A stretch of 64,000 bases of DNA from Antedon bifida. Taxonomy: Eukaryota > Echinodermata > Crinoidea > Comatulida > Antedonidae. The stretch is from positions 7,861,501 to 7,925,500 of the forward strand of contig OY727100.1 of NCBI GenBank assembly GCA_963402885.1. Direction: 5' to 3'. The position numbers were made by a program, and so were the translations under genes. Every line of letters starts with the position of its first letter. Position 1 is the stretch's first letter. A model generated the notes under the pieces. The model searched no databases. It worked only from the letters and a program-made list of their open reading frames with translations, and was not told the origin of the DNA. This document shows positions 48,101 to 59,530 of the stretch, in pieces.

Positions 48101-50676
48101 GATGAGCAATAACGAAAGAGTAAAAAAATCTATATTTTACATTCGTGTGGCCATACGATGACGTCATAACATCCGAGTGGTAAAGGTTCTGCATGAATTT
48201 ATATCTACAACATATCTGCTTACATATTAAATTAAAAAAATTGGGGGTCGTGGATGATCCTGAGGAGCTATAATAGATTAAAAATAGGCAAAATTTTGAC
48301 AATATTTTGTCACTTTTGCAACTAAAACGCGCGCAAATGGTATAAATCAACGTGTTCGTATGACGTCATTTTAATTTGAAATGATGTCAATCTTTTTTTA
48401 AATGACTAGGAAAGGCTAGAAAATCACAATTCAAGAAAAAAACACATGATTTTCATGCTCCGTGCGCACCTTACGCGTAAAATTTTTCGCGCGCACAGGA
48501 ATTTTTGACATGCTTAAAATGTCATGATCAGCGCAGAAAGTTGATTAGAAATTATTTTTTCGCATTTTGAAACTTTAAATGCGCGTGCGCGCGTAACTTC
48601 TTGTAAAACATGCCATTTTTAATCCATAGAAAGTTTGCCCTTGATATGACTTAAATTTTCACCAAGTGTCAATACAAAATGACTTTTGGTTTATAATCTA
48701 TGACCAAACATTGAAATTCATAAAATCGCGCGTAACTTGCGCTTCGCGACTCTAACGTCATATAACAAAGTTTCCTGCACATCTACAGCTACAGATCAAT
48801 CTTATGACAAAGTTATACAATCTTATGTTGACAAGGGTGAGAGATATGCGTGCAACAAAATTCCGGGAAAGAAAGAAGAACAAAGATGATGAAAAAAAAA
48901 GATATTTACAATCACATGGGTTATCCTGCAACTAAGTTGCGGATAACCAAAAAAAAGAAAAAACTAGATTTGAACTCGTCACTACGGACGAGTTAGGTTA
49001 TCCGCAGCCCAAAAGCCACGTGCACGTCATACGTTAGAATATTACGCACAGAAAAACGATTATGCTATTGAAAAAAATGTTAGTGCGCTCTCTATTTTGC
49101 GTCACGTCAAAGTATATACAGTATACACTATATACTGTATACGTACTACATACAGTTCAGAATAGGTGAAAATTTAGTGACCAAAGTTAATGACACTTTT
49201 GACCATGATGACGTCATCACAATTTTAAAAATGGTAAATCATGTGAAAGATAATTGATTGACCTAGGCAATATAAAGAAATGGTGGAAAATGGAATACGG
49301 ATAAGTAGAGATGCGCTCTATTAAATTTGACGAGCTATGATGAAAGAGAAAAAAATCCTATATTTTGTATTCGGGTGGCCATACGATGACGTCACAATGT
49401 CCGGTTAGCCATATCAATGCATGATTCGAGAAATAAAACTCATCTACTTCCAGAATATTTAATTTAAAAAAAGTTCACCATGGAGTTTAGAATTTATGAC
49501 TGTTTAAAAAAAGGTCTAATTTTGACGAATTTTTGAAGTTTTCCATCAAAAACGCGCACAAATTATCCAATTCTACGTGCTCGTGTGACGTGATTTTAAG
49601 TCGAAATTGATTGAAAATTGATAAATTTACTAGAAAAGGCTGAAAAAACCAAAATCAAGCAAAAAATGGATGTTTTTGCGCTACGTGCGCATGCGCGCGG
49701 AAAAAAAATGCGCACACGTGGGAATTTTTGAAATGCTCAAAATGACATGAAACGCGTAGAAAGTTGATTAGAAATTGATTTTTCGCATTTTAAAATTTTA
49801 ACGCGCATGCGCGCATAACTTTTTGTGAAACATGCCATTTTTAATCCATAGAAAGTTTGCGCATGATATGACTTAAATTTTCACCAAGTTTCAACGCAAA
49901 ATGACTTTTACTTTTCATTCTATGATCAATCATTGAAATTCATAAAATCGCGCGTAACTTACGCTGCGCGACACAAAATTCGAAAAAAAAAGTTTCTTGC
50001 ACATCTACAGCTACAGGGCAATCTTTTGACAAAGTTATACAATCATATGTTGGCCAGAATTAGAGATACGCTGCAAACAAAAATCGTGGAAAGAAAGAAG
50101 AAAATAGAAGAAAAAAGAGAAAAAAAAGATCCTGACAATAACAAGGGGTTATCCGCCAAGTGCGGATAACCAATAATTCAGTCATGGTGTACCATGACTA
50201 TCAGACCTTGTCTTTTGAAAATCACAGGTGTAATACAAATTGTACTGCCCAACATATTCAAGGGTGCTGTGCCGTTTGTATCTTGATGTGTAGAAGTTTA
50301 TAAAGTGTGCTATAAATCGCACTCCTCAAGAGCGTTTTAGGAGTGATCGCACTCCCACACCTAGGCCTTGACCAAAATAAAGGTTTAATAAGCCGTGTTT
50401 ACACGACCGTCTTGGCATATAATTCTACTACTGAATATCGCACCCCACCCACCATTTAGTTACAATTACTCTGGAATGATCAGAGTTCAGTATATAGTAT
50501 ATCAAGAGTCTCATGTAATAAAACAAAACGGAAATCATTCAGTTTCTAGTGTAAAGCTTCCTTCATTTTATCATTCCAGATTTTTAGAGAAGAAAGACTT
50601 TTTGGATAGGACTAATGAACGGCAATATGAGATTGAAAAGAGCTTCAGATTAGGTTTGAAGAAAAGTACTAGGTGA
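39082..50676 (+). CDS. CFDP1: CFDP1 (BCNT/SWC5-type protein), whole gene (8 exons)
   Basis: Exons 39082-39139, 40864-40984, 41134-41341, 41482-41594, 41715-41801, 44803-44875, 45430-45515 and 50580-50676 join without any frame conflict to 280 residues (human CFDP1 has 299). Seen: an acidic start (MSDSESNYDSGEDDDYIPSG), a Lys-rich stretch, DDLWNSFLKDVG (about 112-123), KLFDFAGE (about 157-164), IKRSQGGLGNLL, and a C-terminal BCNT domain with KSKLDWNSFKQQEGI (about 222-236) and FLDRTNERQYEIE. The family is the animal counterpart of yeast Swc5, a subunit of the SWR1/SRCAP chromatin remodeller that loads H2A.Z. Introns 5 and 7 are swollen by repeats. A possible poly(A) signal, AATAAA, is at 50970-50975. 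Confidence 0.95.
39789..40085. mobile_element. CCGTAAAACC-ended MITE in CFDP1 intron 1
   Basis: CCGTAAAACC at the left and GGTTTTACGG at the right are inverted; TA follows the right end. A fragment of a similar right end occurs near 42540. Its ends resemble the 5889-6342 element. Confidence 0.6.
40864..40984 (+). CDS. CFDP1: CFDP1 exon 2
   Basis: Residues 20-60, starting DDQSDDNDVKYSS and ending in the basic run VRKKKKKNSNKSF. The donor GTTTGT is slightly weak. An upstream GTGAGA at the LVR codons would be a stronger donor but would lose the basic stretch and break the phase to exon 3. Confidence 0.85.
41134..41341 (+). CDS. CFDP1: CFDP1 exon 3
   Basis: Residues 60-129: an acidic DDDSENSEEEE tract, then RADDLWNSFLKDVG, which matches KKEDELWASFLNDVG of human CFDP1. 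Donor GTAAGA. Confidence 0.93.
41482..41594 (+). CDS. CFDP1: CFDP1 exon 4
   Basis: Residues 130-166, ending VTVTKLFDFAGETI, equivalent to KITKVFDFAGEEV in the human protein. Donor GTAAGC. Confidence 0.93.
41715..41801 (+). CDS. CFDP1: CFDP1 exon 5
   Basis: Residues 167-195: a charged KEEVKAKEADKYQK stretch and PTTSSL. Acceptor GCAG, donor GTACGT. Confidence 0.9.
41830..42060 (+). repeat. Decayed copy of the AGATGTATTGTCC MITE
   Basis: AGATATATTATCGCCCTGAAA at the left and the internal order TAATAGTTATT, GTGAATAATTTTATTAAACTG match the 27872-28188 element at low identity. It lies in CFDP1 intron 5. Confidence 0.45.
43176..44058. mobile_element. CAGGGGCGGATTGCAATA element, complete copy
   Basis: TIRs CAGGGGCGGATTGCAATA and TATTGCAATCCGCCCCTG bound 883 bases in CFDP1 intron 5. 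The ends are hAT-like, but I see no convincing 8-bp duplication. A second copy (55037-55347 plus 58246-58607) is split by another transposon. Confidence 0.75.
44803..44875 (+). CDS. CFDP1: CFDP1 exon 6
   Basis: Residues 196-220, GIKRSQGGLGNLLNTLTKK then PKISTL, matching the GLKRSSGMSSLLGKIGAKK and KMSTL segment of human CFDP1. Start of the BCNT domain. Donor GTAAGT. Confidence 0.93.
45430..45515 (+). CDS. CFDP1: CFDP1 exon 7
   Basis: Residues 221-248, EKSKLDWNSFKQQEGIEEDL then KLHNKGKN: the core of the BCNT domain (human EKSKLDWESFKEEEGI). Donor GTAGGA. Confidence 0.95.
46216..50171. repeat. CRE-rich tandem repeat, three units, in CFDP1 intron 7
   Basis: Units begin CTAGATTTGAACTCGTCAC at 46216, 47368 and 48964 (about 1.15, 1.6 and 1.2 kb; the middle one has an internal duplication). 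Each starts with a small hairpin (AACTCGTC/GACGAGTT) followed by GGTTATCCGC. Units 2 and 3 end in a hairpin containing GCGGATAACC, the inverse. Nine exact TGACGTCA octamers occur, for example at 46459, 46637, 47624, 47804, 47982, 48159, 48361, 49209 and 49387, along with CG-rich tracts such as ACGTGCGCACGCGCGCG. No protein is encoded. The transposon class is unknown; terminal hairpins recall Helitron-like ends. Confidence 0.8.
50580..50676 (+). CDS. CFDP1: CFDP1 exon 8 with stop
   Basis: Residues 249-280, FLEKKDFLDRTNERQYEIEK then SFRLGLKKSTR, and TGA at 50674. It follows the acceptor ATTCCAG. Human has YIERKAFLDRVDHRQFEIER here. Confidence 0.94.
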
Positions 50677-52301
50677 CATTTAATTCCATCAATGGTATAT
50701 CAACATTAGTCTCAATTGTCCTACAAATTGAGAAATGATCATACAGAATACAGTAAAATAACAGTATACTGTATAATACTTTTTATTTTTGTTTTATATC
50801 TAAAAAAATGCACATTCATTATATTAGAAGGAACTCTAGTAGAACACACCACATGCACCACAAACATGATTCAGTCAGAGTATACCAACTTATAGTTGTT
50901 AATTTTGTATCATGTTGAACAAATTAAAATACAGTACAGTAGCTGTAGTTAAACTTTTGATCACAATGCAATAAAAGAAGAAATTGTTTATTTATTTGAT
51001 ATACACCAACACACGTGGCTGTTTTGAGAATTTGAATATTATGAACACAGGATAATATGGGTGTCAGAAAACTCAGACATATCTGAGATCCGAGTTTTCT
51101 AGACACCCTAATAATAATACCTAGATGCATTTTACACAGGCTGCATGCAGTCTGTACAGATGTATAAGACAATTAGGCAAAATGTAAATTGTACAAGCAG
51201 GTTTTTTTTATTTATCTTAAAGTTGAAAAACAAATCATATTCTAGTTTTACTCCCCAAAACCCAGATTACAACATACAACTACTTGGTGTTGATTGATGC
51301 TTGTTTCATGATAGGGTGTTCAAAGTTAACTTCTAAGCAATCATCTTCAATAAATTTAACCAGTAAACAAGCCGTGATTAAAGTAGTCATGAAGCTCACC
51401 AGATTCCTATAAAGTTTGAATAAACAAGATTTATTTTTTAGTTGAATAACAAAGAAATGCAAGTTCTGTTCATTTACACGTATAAAATCATATAGCAATT
51501 CATTGCAGATTTCTGGTTTTTACAACAAAATACACAATATTTTCATCAGAAATGATCACATAAAGCAAATCAAACCAATAATATATTAATGAAAGAAATT
51601 ATGAATGTTTATCAGTTGGGTAATATGATGAACAGTGAGCAACTCACAAATTAACAAGATGGATAAAATATTTTATAATACAAAACATTCACTATTTGTT
51701 TTATATCCATAACCAAATATAGCATGAGGCTTGTGTAGGTTTTCACTTTGGAACGATCAAATAAACAATAAACCATGGTCCCAAATGGAATGGTCCTTTA
51801 CCACATATCTATCTGTATTCATTTTGGTAAAGATCTTGTAATTACTTTTTGAGTAATCCTGCAAACAAACGCGACCGATTACATATACCTCCTTGGCGGA
51901 GGTAAACAAACATGTAAATAGCTCTTGTATAGGGCCGTGCTCAATCAAGCAGAACGAGCACCGTCCGCATCACTGGATTTCATCCCATGACAACCGCGGA
52001 ATAATGATTATGAACGTTACAACATTGTACGAGTATGAGCATGCTTTCAATCTTGACCGTAGATAGGCCTACACTCCACGCACCATTTAGACGGCGTTCA
52101 AAATTGACTATAATATAACTTCAAGCAACTACTGCATTAATCATAATTTCTTATTATTATCACAATATTATTCATTAGATGATTAAAACTTACGTTTGTG
52201 TCTCTTCTAAATAGACCTACGCATAGAACACATCTTTGTGAGTGGACATATTAGACGATTTTTTAATTATAGAGGGCGCTAAACTAAAGGAGAGCCGTAA
52301 C
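50677..52301. other. Intergenic, 3' of CFDP1
   Basis: No gene seen. It contains a perfect-stem palindrome at 51059-51109 and presumably the leftward LTR of the BEL/Pao element next to 52302, whose far end I cannot place. Confidence 0.4.
51059..51109. repeat. 51-nt stem-loop palindrome
   Basis: GGGTGTCAGAAAACTC pairs with GAGTTTTCTAGACACCC around a short ACATATCTGAGATCC centre. It could be a miniature element end-to-end or a structured RNA; nothing decides between them. Confidence 0.55.
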
Positions 52302-55036
52302 ATCCTGGCCCCTTAAAGGCGATTAAATCGAGCCTTTACTATATATATAGATATATGTTACGGCTAACGACAAACAATAAAAGGCATTTAAAAAAAAAAC
52401 CAGTTCACGAGTGCTAACGCGCACCAGATAATAAGTCAAAGTTCACATAAGTCAAAGTCCAAATATATCACTGGGCAAACATCGCACACGATCTTAGTAA
52501 TTGGTCTTACTAGAGTTCAAACCGACGTTTTCAATCTCACAGAACGCACCATTCCATCTGAAACAAGCGGCCACGAGCATTGTGTAACCGATGAGTCATG
52601 AACCAGAACAATGTTGCCATTCCCAACGTTCTGCTGTTTCTTACACCATTTCTGTCGCTCTTGAAGTGCAGGCAAATATTCCCGGAGCCAGCGACGGCAG
52701 AAAACATCTGCAAGATAATAAGTTTGGCGCCAGCGCCTTCTCACGTAGCAATCGTCTGCAACAAATCGTCCTGGTGGAAGGCTGGGTCCTGCTCGCAATA
52801 GTAAAAGATGATTCGGTGTTAATGCCTCATTGTCTTTTGGGTCATCTGACACCTTGTTATTGGTCTCCCATTCACTATCATTTCGACTTCACAGAAAAGT
52901 GTCTGCAATGTTTCATTGTTGATTGTTTGTTCTTCCATCAGCGAGCTGAGCACCGAGGTATTGGTGTATCTGTCCTTGATTCCAATCATTAATGGCCGAT
53001 TGAAGCTCCTTTTGCCCCATAACAAAGTTTCTTCCATTGTCAGACCGGATATACTTTGGTACGCAATGAAACGTCGATAGGCATTTAAGAATGAGTTTGT
53101 GTCCAATGATGATGCGACTTCCAGATGCACTGCTCTATTGTTAAGCACTATGCAGTTCATGACGCACTACGGTCCCAAACTCTGCAGATTTGTAGCATCG
53201 TTGAATTTGAATAGTCTCCAACTTCTTCAGATCGGATAGCTACTGTTGCCATCTAGTCTCATATTCAATTGTGATTGTTGAATCCCAATCATAACCAAGT
53301 CGACAGAGCTCTTGCATCAATAACTTTGCTTTGAGGATAAACGGTGATACCAGCCCTAACGGGTCAAAAACAGACGAAGCAACTGACAGGACCCCTTCGA
53401 GTCGCAGGCTTGGTTGTTGGGGATATGGTATATCCCAAGCTATCTTCACTGACAAACCAGCGAACACCCAATGCACGTTGCTGGTCTCCACCACATAAGG
53501 AAACTGAGTTTGGATCACCCTTATCTCTCAGCGTGCTCACTAGTTTACTCAAGTTTGAAACACATTTCGTCAGGTTGAAGCCTCTTGCCAGCAACTATTT
53601 TACTTGAATGGCTATATCAATAGCACATTGTTCGTCGTCCGTCGCATATAGAAGATCGTCAACATAGAAATGCCTATCGCTATCTGCGTGATTTTTGGAT
53701 CGTAGTCCTTTTCATGGTCCTTTATCGTTTTCTTCAACGCAAAGTTGGTGCAACTCGGAGATGATCGGCCACCAAACAGATGCACTAGCATCTGGTATTC
53801 CTCTGGTGCCTTCTTCAGATCTCCCATTTCCCACCACAAGTAGCGGAGAAAGTCTGAGTCCTGTTCTTTTACCTTGACCTCTGGTAAAACATTTTCTCAA
53901 TATCGGCCCAAAAGGCAACTGGAGTCTCAACGGAATCTCATTAAAACTCCAATTAATGAATTGGTAAGGTCCGGTCCCTGGTTTAACTTGTCATTTAGGC
54001 ATACTCCGTGGAACTTGGCAGAGCAGTCAAACACAACCCTTAGCTTTCTCGGTTTCTGCGGGTGTAAAACTGGATGGTGCGGAAGATATCATTTTGGATT
54101 TGATTCGTCGAAACCTTCCTAGAATATCCCTTGTCCACTAACGTTTCCATAAATGTGGCACATGCAAGCGAAATGGGACATAAGTCGCATTTGTACATTT
54201 GTAGAAACAGCCTAAAACATTAAAAGGCTGAAAAATTACATTTTTTTTATTTTTACAGAAAATGATAGCTGAAACCATATTTATTTACATTACCCATGGA
54301 GTAAAGAATCCATGCATTACCTTGGTATTTTTCTATTTTGAGACAAATAAATACATTTTAACATTTTGTGTACCATGTTGGTTAAAAAGATGGTGTAAAT
54401 TATGTATGGTTTTCATAAAACCTATCATGTTTTATGCTTAAATTGAAAGTGTTCCAGCGGCTTGATTTTAATGAAAAGTTTGCATAATAATAGAACAATA
54501 GTTAATTAAGGAAGGTGCGAAGTTTCATTGAAATAAAACAATTAGAATACCCTTTTGCTAAGGCGTAAACTTAGACGCCCTGTTTATTTTGTTGTTGTTG
54601 TCATTTACTGTTTAAACTTGACTTTAAAAGCATTTTTCTCAAAACACTGATTGTAACAACCAAAACTTTAGACTGAGATATCTCTGGAAGTAGACATGGT
54701 ATCAAGATATTTTTTTCAGCATTTTAAATCTTGGATTATGTACAGTAGTTTCAGTATTTCTAGAAATCTTAATTTTGAAAATTCCGACTTATGTCTGGTT
54801 TCCCTTGCAGATGCCACAAATTCTTTGTACTTCCTGTGGGTGTCATTACTCCTTTCCAGGCAAGCCTGCAACGTTTTGAGTCGGCGCTCGGCCAATACAC
54901 GATTGTTTGGTAATGTTGATGGGGAAGCCTTCCAAGGCATACCAAGATGGTAGTGTCCATCCTTGTATGTCACAGATTCCTCAATACTTGTTAATGCTTG
55001 TATGTCACTCTGTGACATTGTCACCTGATCTGATTC
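52302..55036 (-). pseudogene. BEL/Pao retrotransposon remnant: pre-RT, RT, RNase H, integrase
   Basis: Read on the minus strand. 55036-54716 carries the region before RT (VTYKDGHYHLGMPW, LPNNRVLAERRL). About 54150-53600 carries RT motifs in broken frames (PVAFWADIEKMF, YLWWEMGDL, and the catalytic YVDD near 53665). 53518-53240 carries the connection/RNase H region (VFDPLGLVSPFILKAK). 53160-52819 carries integrase (AVHLEVASSL, VNGRPIT). 52852-52517 carries the integrase C-terminus ([23 protein letters not shown]). The order is that of BEL/Pao. Stops and frameshifts break it, and a non-coding AT-rich insert lies at about 54180-54700. A polypurine tract and TGTTACGG at 52315-52295 suggest the start of the 3' LTR. 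Confidence 0.85.
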
Positions 55037-56363
55037 TTGCAATAAGAAGTCTTAGCCTTAGAATTTCAGCACTGTGGTCTTAGATTCTAAGCCTCCTCCA
55101 GGCAGGCTTACGCTGACCGCGCGACGCGAGCGCTCCTGAGTCCTAGGCTAGCTAGTAATATCATGGCAAAATTAACTTCTTTAAATACTGCTGTGAATTG
55201 ATTTTATGATACTAGTGTAGAAAAGGGGCATTGAACTATAAGACATGTGTATTATTATTTTTATCTACCAATTGTTTCAATAGATAAAACCTATATAGAC
55301 CCACACCAACCTGACGATCAATTACTATTAGCGGTCCACAACCGCACCAAAGATAGTGTAGTAGGAAGATGTTACACTTCCTATTCGTTCAATGCAAATA
55401 AAAGCGAGACACTATGGGCGCCAATTTCAATGATACAGTAGAATAATATGACTGTAAAATTAAGATTTAATACGAATTAATATATAAAATGTAATGTTGT
55501 CTTTATAGAAAGTGCAAATGAATCATATGTTTATGCTTTGGAATAAAAATATGTGTTTCAATTACCTGGAATTGTTTAGGCACTGGAATATCTACCATAT
55601 TTTATTTCTTTTATTTTAATGTTTTTATTTGCAAATTAACTGAACTTTTTTTTAATCATTAATTACATTTACTTGTTTATCATTGGACAGAGATAGATAA
55701 TTTATAACCTAGCTTTAGAAACACTTCTTCATCAGAGTGAATAAATATATTCTAGTGGTAATAATAATACAATGTGTATGCCTATATAATAATAGATACG
55801 TGTGTTTATTTCTAAATGGGAAAAGAGAATAGTATGGTATGTGTAATCAATCAATCAATATTTATTACAATCAATAATATTATACAAATAGTCGATAGTC
55901 AGTGGGAACTGTCTATAAGGGGAAACATGATGAATGCCATTATAGGAATGTAGGACTAAGTGTGCTTTTTACTGAAAAAACCCCCATATTGTTAAGTTGA
56001 TTGTTTCGTGCATTCACCGTAATTTATATGCCATAATTATGTAATGTTGTGATAATATTATTGATAATATTAATTATAAGCCGACGAGTTAATTATTGGT
56101 AAGGTATATCAAGGAAAAATATCTGTGGGGAGGCCTACGTTATCCACTTTTATTATAATACCCTTACAAACATAGAACTCTAGAAGTTTTAATTCTATGT
56201 CAATCTATAGAAATGTTTTATAGAAGTTATAGCCTTCTATATACTGTATCTCTATAGAGTTCTATAGAAATTGCTTTATAGACAATTTTAATAAAAAAGT
56301 TTTATAGAATTTATGATTATTAATTAGGCCTACGGGTTTTTATAGATTTATGATACTATATAA

Positions 56364-57199
56364 AGATGTATTGTCCCCCCCAAAACATGAAAAAATGAAG
56401 ATTATTTAAATCAGACTGAATAGGTTATTTTGTAGTTTTAATAAAGTTAATCACTTCCGTAGAAAAAAAATGTTTTCACTTATAAAATAACATAATAAAT
56501 GGTTAAATTCAACTAAAAATTGGCAGCCAATTTGACCATTTTTTTGCTTTAAAGATGTATTGTCCCTTGAAACACAAAAAATGAAAAAAAAAATATTCTA
56601 AATTTAAATTGGCCATATCAAAGTAATGTTGAAGTTATTCACTTTAAGTCGAAAATTCGAGCCAAAAACAACAAGTTTATGTAATTAACAGGTAAATTAA
56701 TTTGATTAAATTTCGTCTGGAAAATCATCACAAGCGAAAGTAAACAAAGATTTCAAACCACGAGTATGCATTATACATGATGCTAATTAGGATTGTTTAC
56801 AACTCGTCGCGGTTGAGAAGGTGTTTTCACACAGATCGCGAGGAAGTTTTATGATTATGCATACAGAGTAGCCAAACAAGCGCGTTGCATTATGAGATAT
56901 GTTTTGATCGAAAACTTTGACTGGAAGTCAAAGTTATTTTTTGAACAAAAAAATGTCTGTATTTCGGTTAAATAATTTTTTTATTTACTAATTTTTGGTG
57001 AAAGTTAATAACTATTATGATACTTCAAAATGAAAAACATTTTTTGAATTGGTCAAAGGGACAATACATCTTTAAATTACAGTTTTTTCAGGTAAATAAA
57101 TTTTTTTTTCGATCCAATTTTTGGTCAAAGTGGATAATTATTATGTGACATTAAAATAAAAATATTTTTTTAAATTATTATTCAGGGGACAATACATCT
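56364..57199. mobile_element. piggyBac-like MITE (outer of a nested pair)
   Basis: Ends AGATGTATTGTCCCC and GGGGACAATACATCT. TTAA follows the right end and ATAA precedes the left, a single change from TTAA. It is interrupted internally by 56553-57071 and resembles 27872-28188. Confidence 0.75.
56553..57071. mobile_element. piggyBac-like MITE (inner of a nested pair)
   Basis: The same sub-type as 4155-4701 (shared GCCATATCAAAGTAATGTTG-type interior), with TTAA at 56549-56552 and 57072-57075. It inserted into the other sub-type, so it is the younger of the two here. Confidence 0.8.
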
Positions 57200-57593
57200 T
57201 TAAACTTCTATAGAAATGCTTTATAGAAAATATTGAAATTGCAGAAGAATTGATATCATTTATTCATAAATCATATATTGTTTGCCAACAACAATACTGT
57301 ATACTGTAAAATTTGTATTATGACTTGACAACGGTGGGTACCGTAAAAGTATTTATGGGTACGAGATGACCAGCATCCATTCATGAATGCGTCTAGGGGC
57401 ACGTAGGCCTCCTCCTGATCTTAGCTTATTGTTTATAGTCATGTCATCCCAAAACTTACTCCAATTAAATGTATTCACAATTAAAAAGATCAAAAAATAG
57501 TATGAAAACATCATATTAATTTTTATCTTTGTATAATAAAAACAAAAAATTAGAAGTTTGAAGTTGAATGTGGCTTATTTTTACAATTTATTA

Positions 57594-58090
57594 GGGAGGT
57601 TTCGCAACCTTACGAATACGATAACGAAAACGGATACGTCATACATTTGTGAAACTTTTGAGCTGATCCCCATTTCATATTCGTAAAGCGTATTCGTGTT
57701 GACGAATATCACCAGTCATGTTCGTAACTACAAAACGAGTATAGTTTTTGATCTATTTTGCACATTTTGCATTTGAATTAGGAATGATTCATGATTATAA
57801 TATGATTATAGATTTATTGAAAGTAATTTACTAAAGTAATTTACTAAAATGCCAGGTCAATTTAGATAAATAGCAGTTTTTAAAGTCCTCACTCGCTTTG
57901 ATGTTACGCTAGGCCTAGGCAACCAAGCAACACGTACCTGCGATTCGCTCAAATTTACCGCCGTCATATTTTGGACGCGCCTCGATATTTCGTTGCCATG
58001 CGAAACAGATTTTTTGATGGCTTACGAAAACGAATGTGTGCGTGACGTATCCGTTTTCGTTATCGTATTCGTAAGATTGTGAAACCTCTC
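57594..58090 (+). mobile_element. GGGAGGTTTCGCAA MITE, copy 3
   Basis: A 497-base copy of the family at 32278 and 33060, flanked by TATTA and TATTG, nested inside the 2.9 kb hAT-like element. Confidence 0.8.
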
Positions 58091-58950
58091 TATTGCCGAA
58101 AACACCATTTTCGTTGTCACCTTTGCCAATTGCGACCCTCATGTTTCGGATTCGTCTATCCCTACTTGTCGTGAGAGGCGCCCTATCTCGAGCGGTTCTC
58201 TAATTTTTGAGCGAAGTGTAACATCTTCCTACTACACTATCTTTGACCGCACCAACAAGCTGTACGCATATTCTCCATACGCGGCCTAGCGCTACACTAT
58301 TTTGACCAAGAAAAGACTATAATATAGTAGCATATTTAAAATTTATTTTTTTGAAATATTTGTTTGTAAACTTTAAACATGTATTAATAAACCAATATTT
58401 ACTATCAAGTTACATACAATTTTGTTTCCAATATTTTTAATTATTTGCTAAAATCTCCTAGTATTTACGTAATCTTCACGCTATTGAATAGGCAGTGTGT
58501 CCATTCATGCATGAAAATGGCCTCAATATGTCCTACTGAGGAGCTTGTCGCTACTCCTTATTGTTAAATTACTCTATTTGCACTTGTTGGTATAGCGCCC
58601 TCATTTGACTACTGCTGCTGCTGCATTTGGCGGCAGCAGCGGCGGCGTGATTTGTGTGATTTAATAATATAGTTTTTATAATTATATAGACGATAATTTT
58701 CAAACGATGGCGACGGACGTATTCTTTATTTATTTTTGCAATGACAGCGATACCGTTTTAATAAGTACACATTTTGACGGCGGCACGCATTAACCTTTGT
58801 GGTTGGTGCATGTTTCTCATCCTCCTTGATAAATATTATTGTTGAAGATGTTTGTTTAAGACTTTCATGGTTTTCTTGCATCCTGCTGATACGATTATGA
58901 TGAGCAAGGTGAAACTCCCATTTTCTCTTGTTTGTGTTTGTGTGTGTGTG

Positions 58951-59530
58951 ACCAATCATAATAGCGTATTTTTGATGACGACGATGACATCATTGATAAC
59001 AAACCAATCGTAACACACCGTATTTTACTTGACTTTTCCTGATTGGCCAAATCCTACTTTTGTGGGTGTGGCTGACTTTAACAACATCAAACCAATCGTA
59101 ATAGCGTATTTTTGATGACGACGATGACATCATCGATAACAAATCCAATCGTAACACACCGTATTTTACTTGACTTTTCCTGATTGACCAAATCCTACTT
59201 TTGTGGGTGTGGGTGACTTTAACAACATCAAACCAATCGTAATAGCGTATTTTTGTTGACGATAACATCATCGATAACAAAACCAATCGTATTAGCGTAT
59301 TTTTGTTAAAGATGACATCATCGATAACAAAACCAATCGTAATAGCGCATTTTTGTTAACTATGACATCATCGATAAAAAAACCAATCGTAATACATCGT
59401 AGTATTTTACTTGACTTTTTCCTGATTGGCCAAAATCCTACTTGTGTTCACGGTGTGGGGGAACTTAATCGACATTAAAGCAATCGTAACACCGTATTTT
59501 TGTTGTCGATGACATCATCGATAACAACCC
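58951..59530. repeat. Modular minisatellite of 50-bp and 90-bp units
   Basis: Units begin CCAATCGTAA. The short module (ACCAATCGTAATAGCG to GACATCATCGATAACAAA) is about 50 bases. The longer one (CCAATCGTAACACACCG to GACTTTAACAACATCAAA) is about 90. The order is short-long, short-long, then three short, then a diverged long and a short. The short translations seen on the minus strand are repeat artefacts. Confidence 0.75.

Larger units (their letters stand above)
55348..58245. mobile_element. 2.9 kb hAT-like non-autonomous element
   Basis: TIRs CAAAGATAGTGTAGTAGGAA and its inverse run about 33 bases perfectly, ending in a GAAGTGTAAC block. ACCGCAC(C) is duplicated on both sides, and the complete copy at 43176-44058 shows a single ACCGCACCAAC there. 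No transposase is seen. The element contains two further nested MITE insertions. Confidence 0.8.
55037..58607. mobile_element. Second copy of the 43176-type element, split by a hAT-like insertion
   Basis: TTGCAATAAGAAGTCTTAG from 55037 to 55347 and ACCGCACCAA to GGTATAGCGCCCTC from 58246 to 58607 align to consecutive parts of the 43176-44058 element. Both its terminal TIRs are missing. The left junction coincides with the end of BEL/Pao homology. Confidence 0.7.

Noticed and set aside
52591-52992. 133-codon plus-strand open frame
   Set aside because: Antisense of the BEL/Pao integrase C-terminal region, whose minus-strand motifs are recognisable.
58990-59286. 98-codon minus-strand open frame with internal repeats
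   Set aside because: Derived from the 50/90-bp tandem array; no domain and no codon signature.
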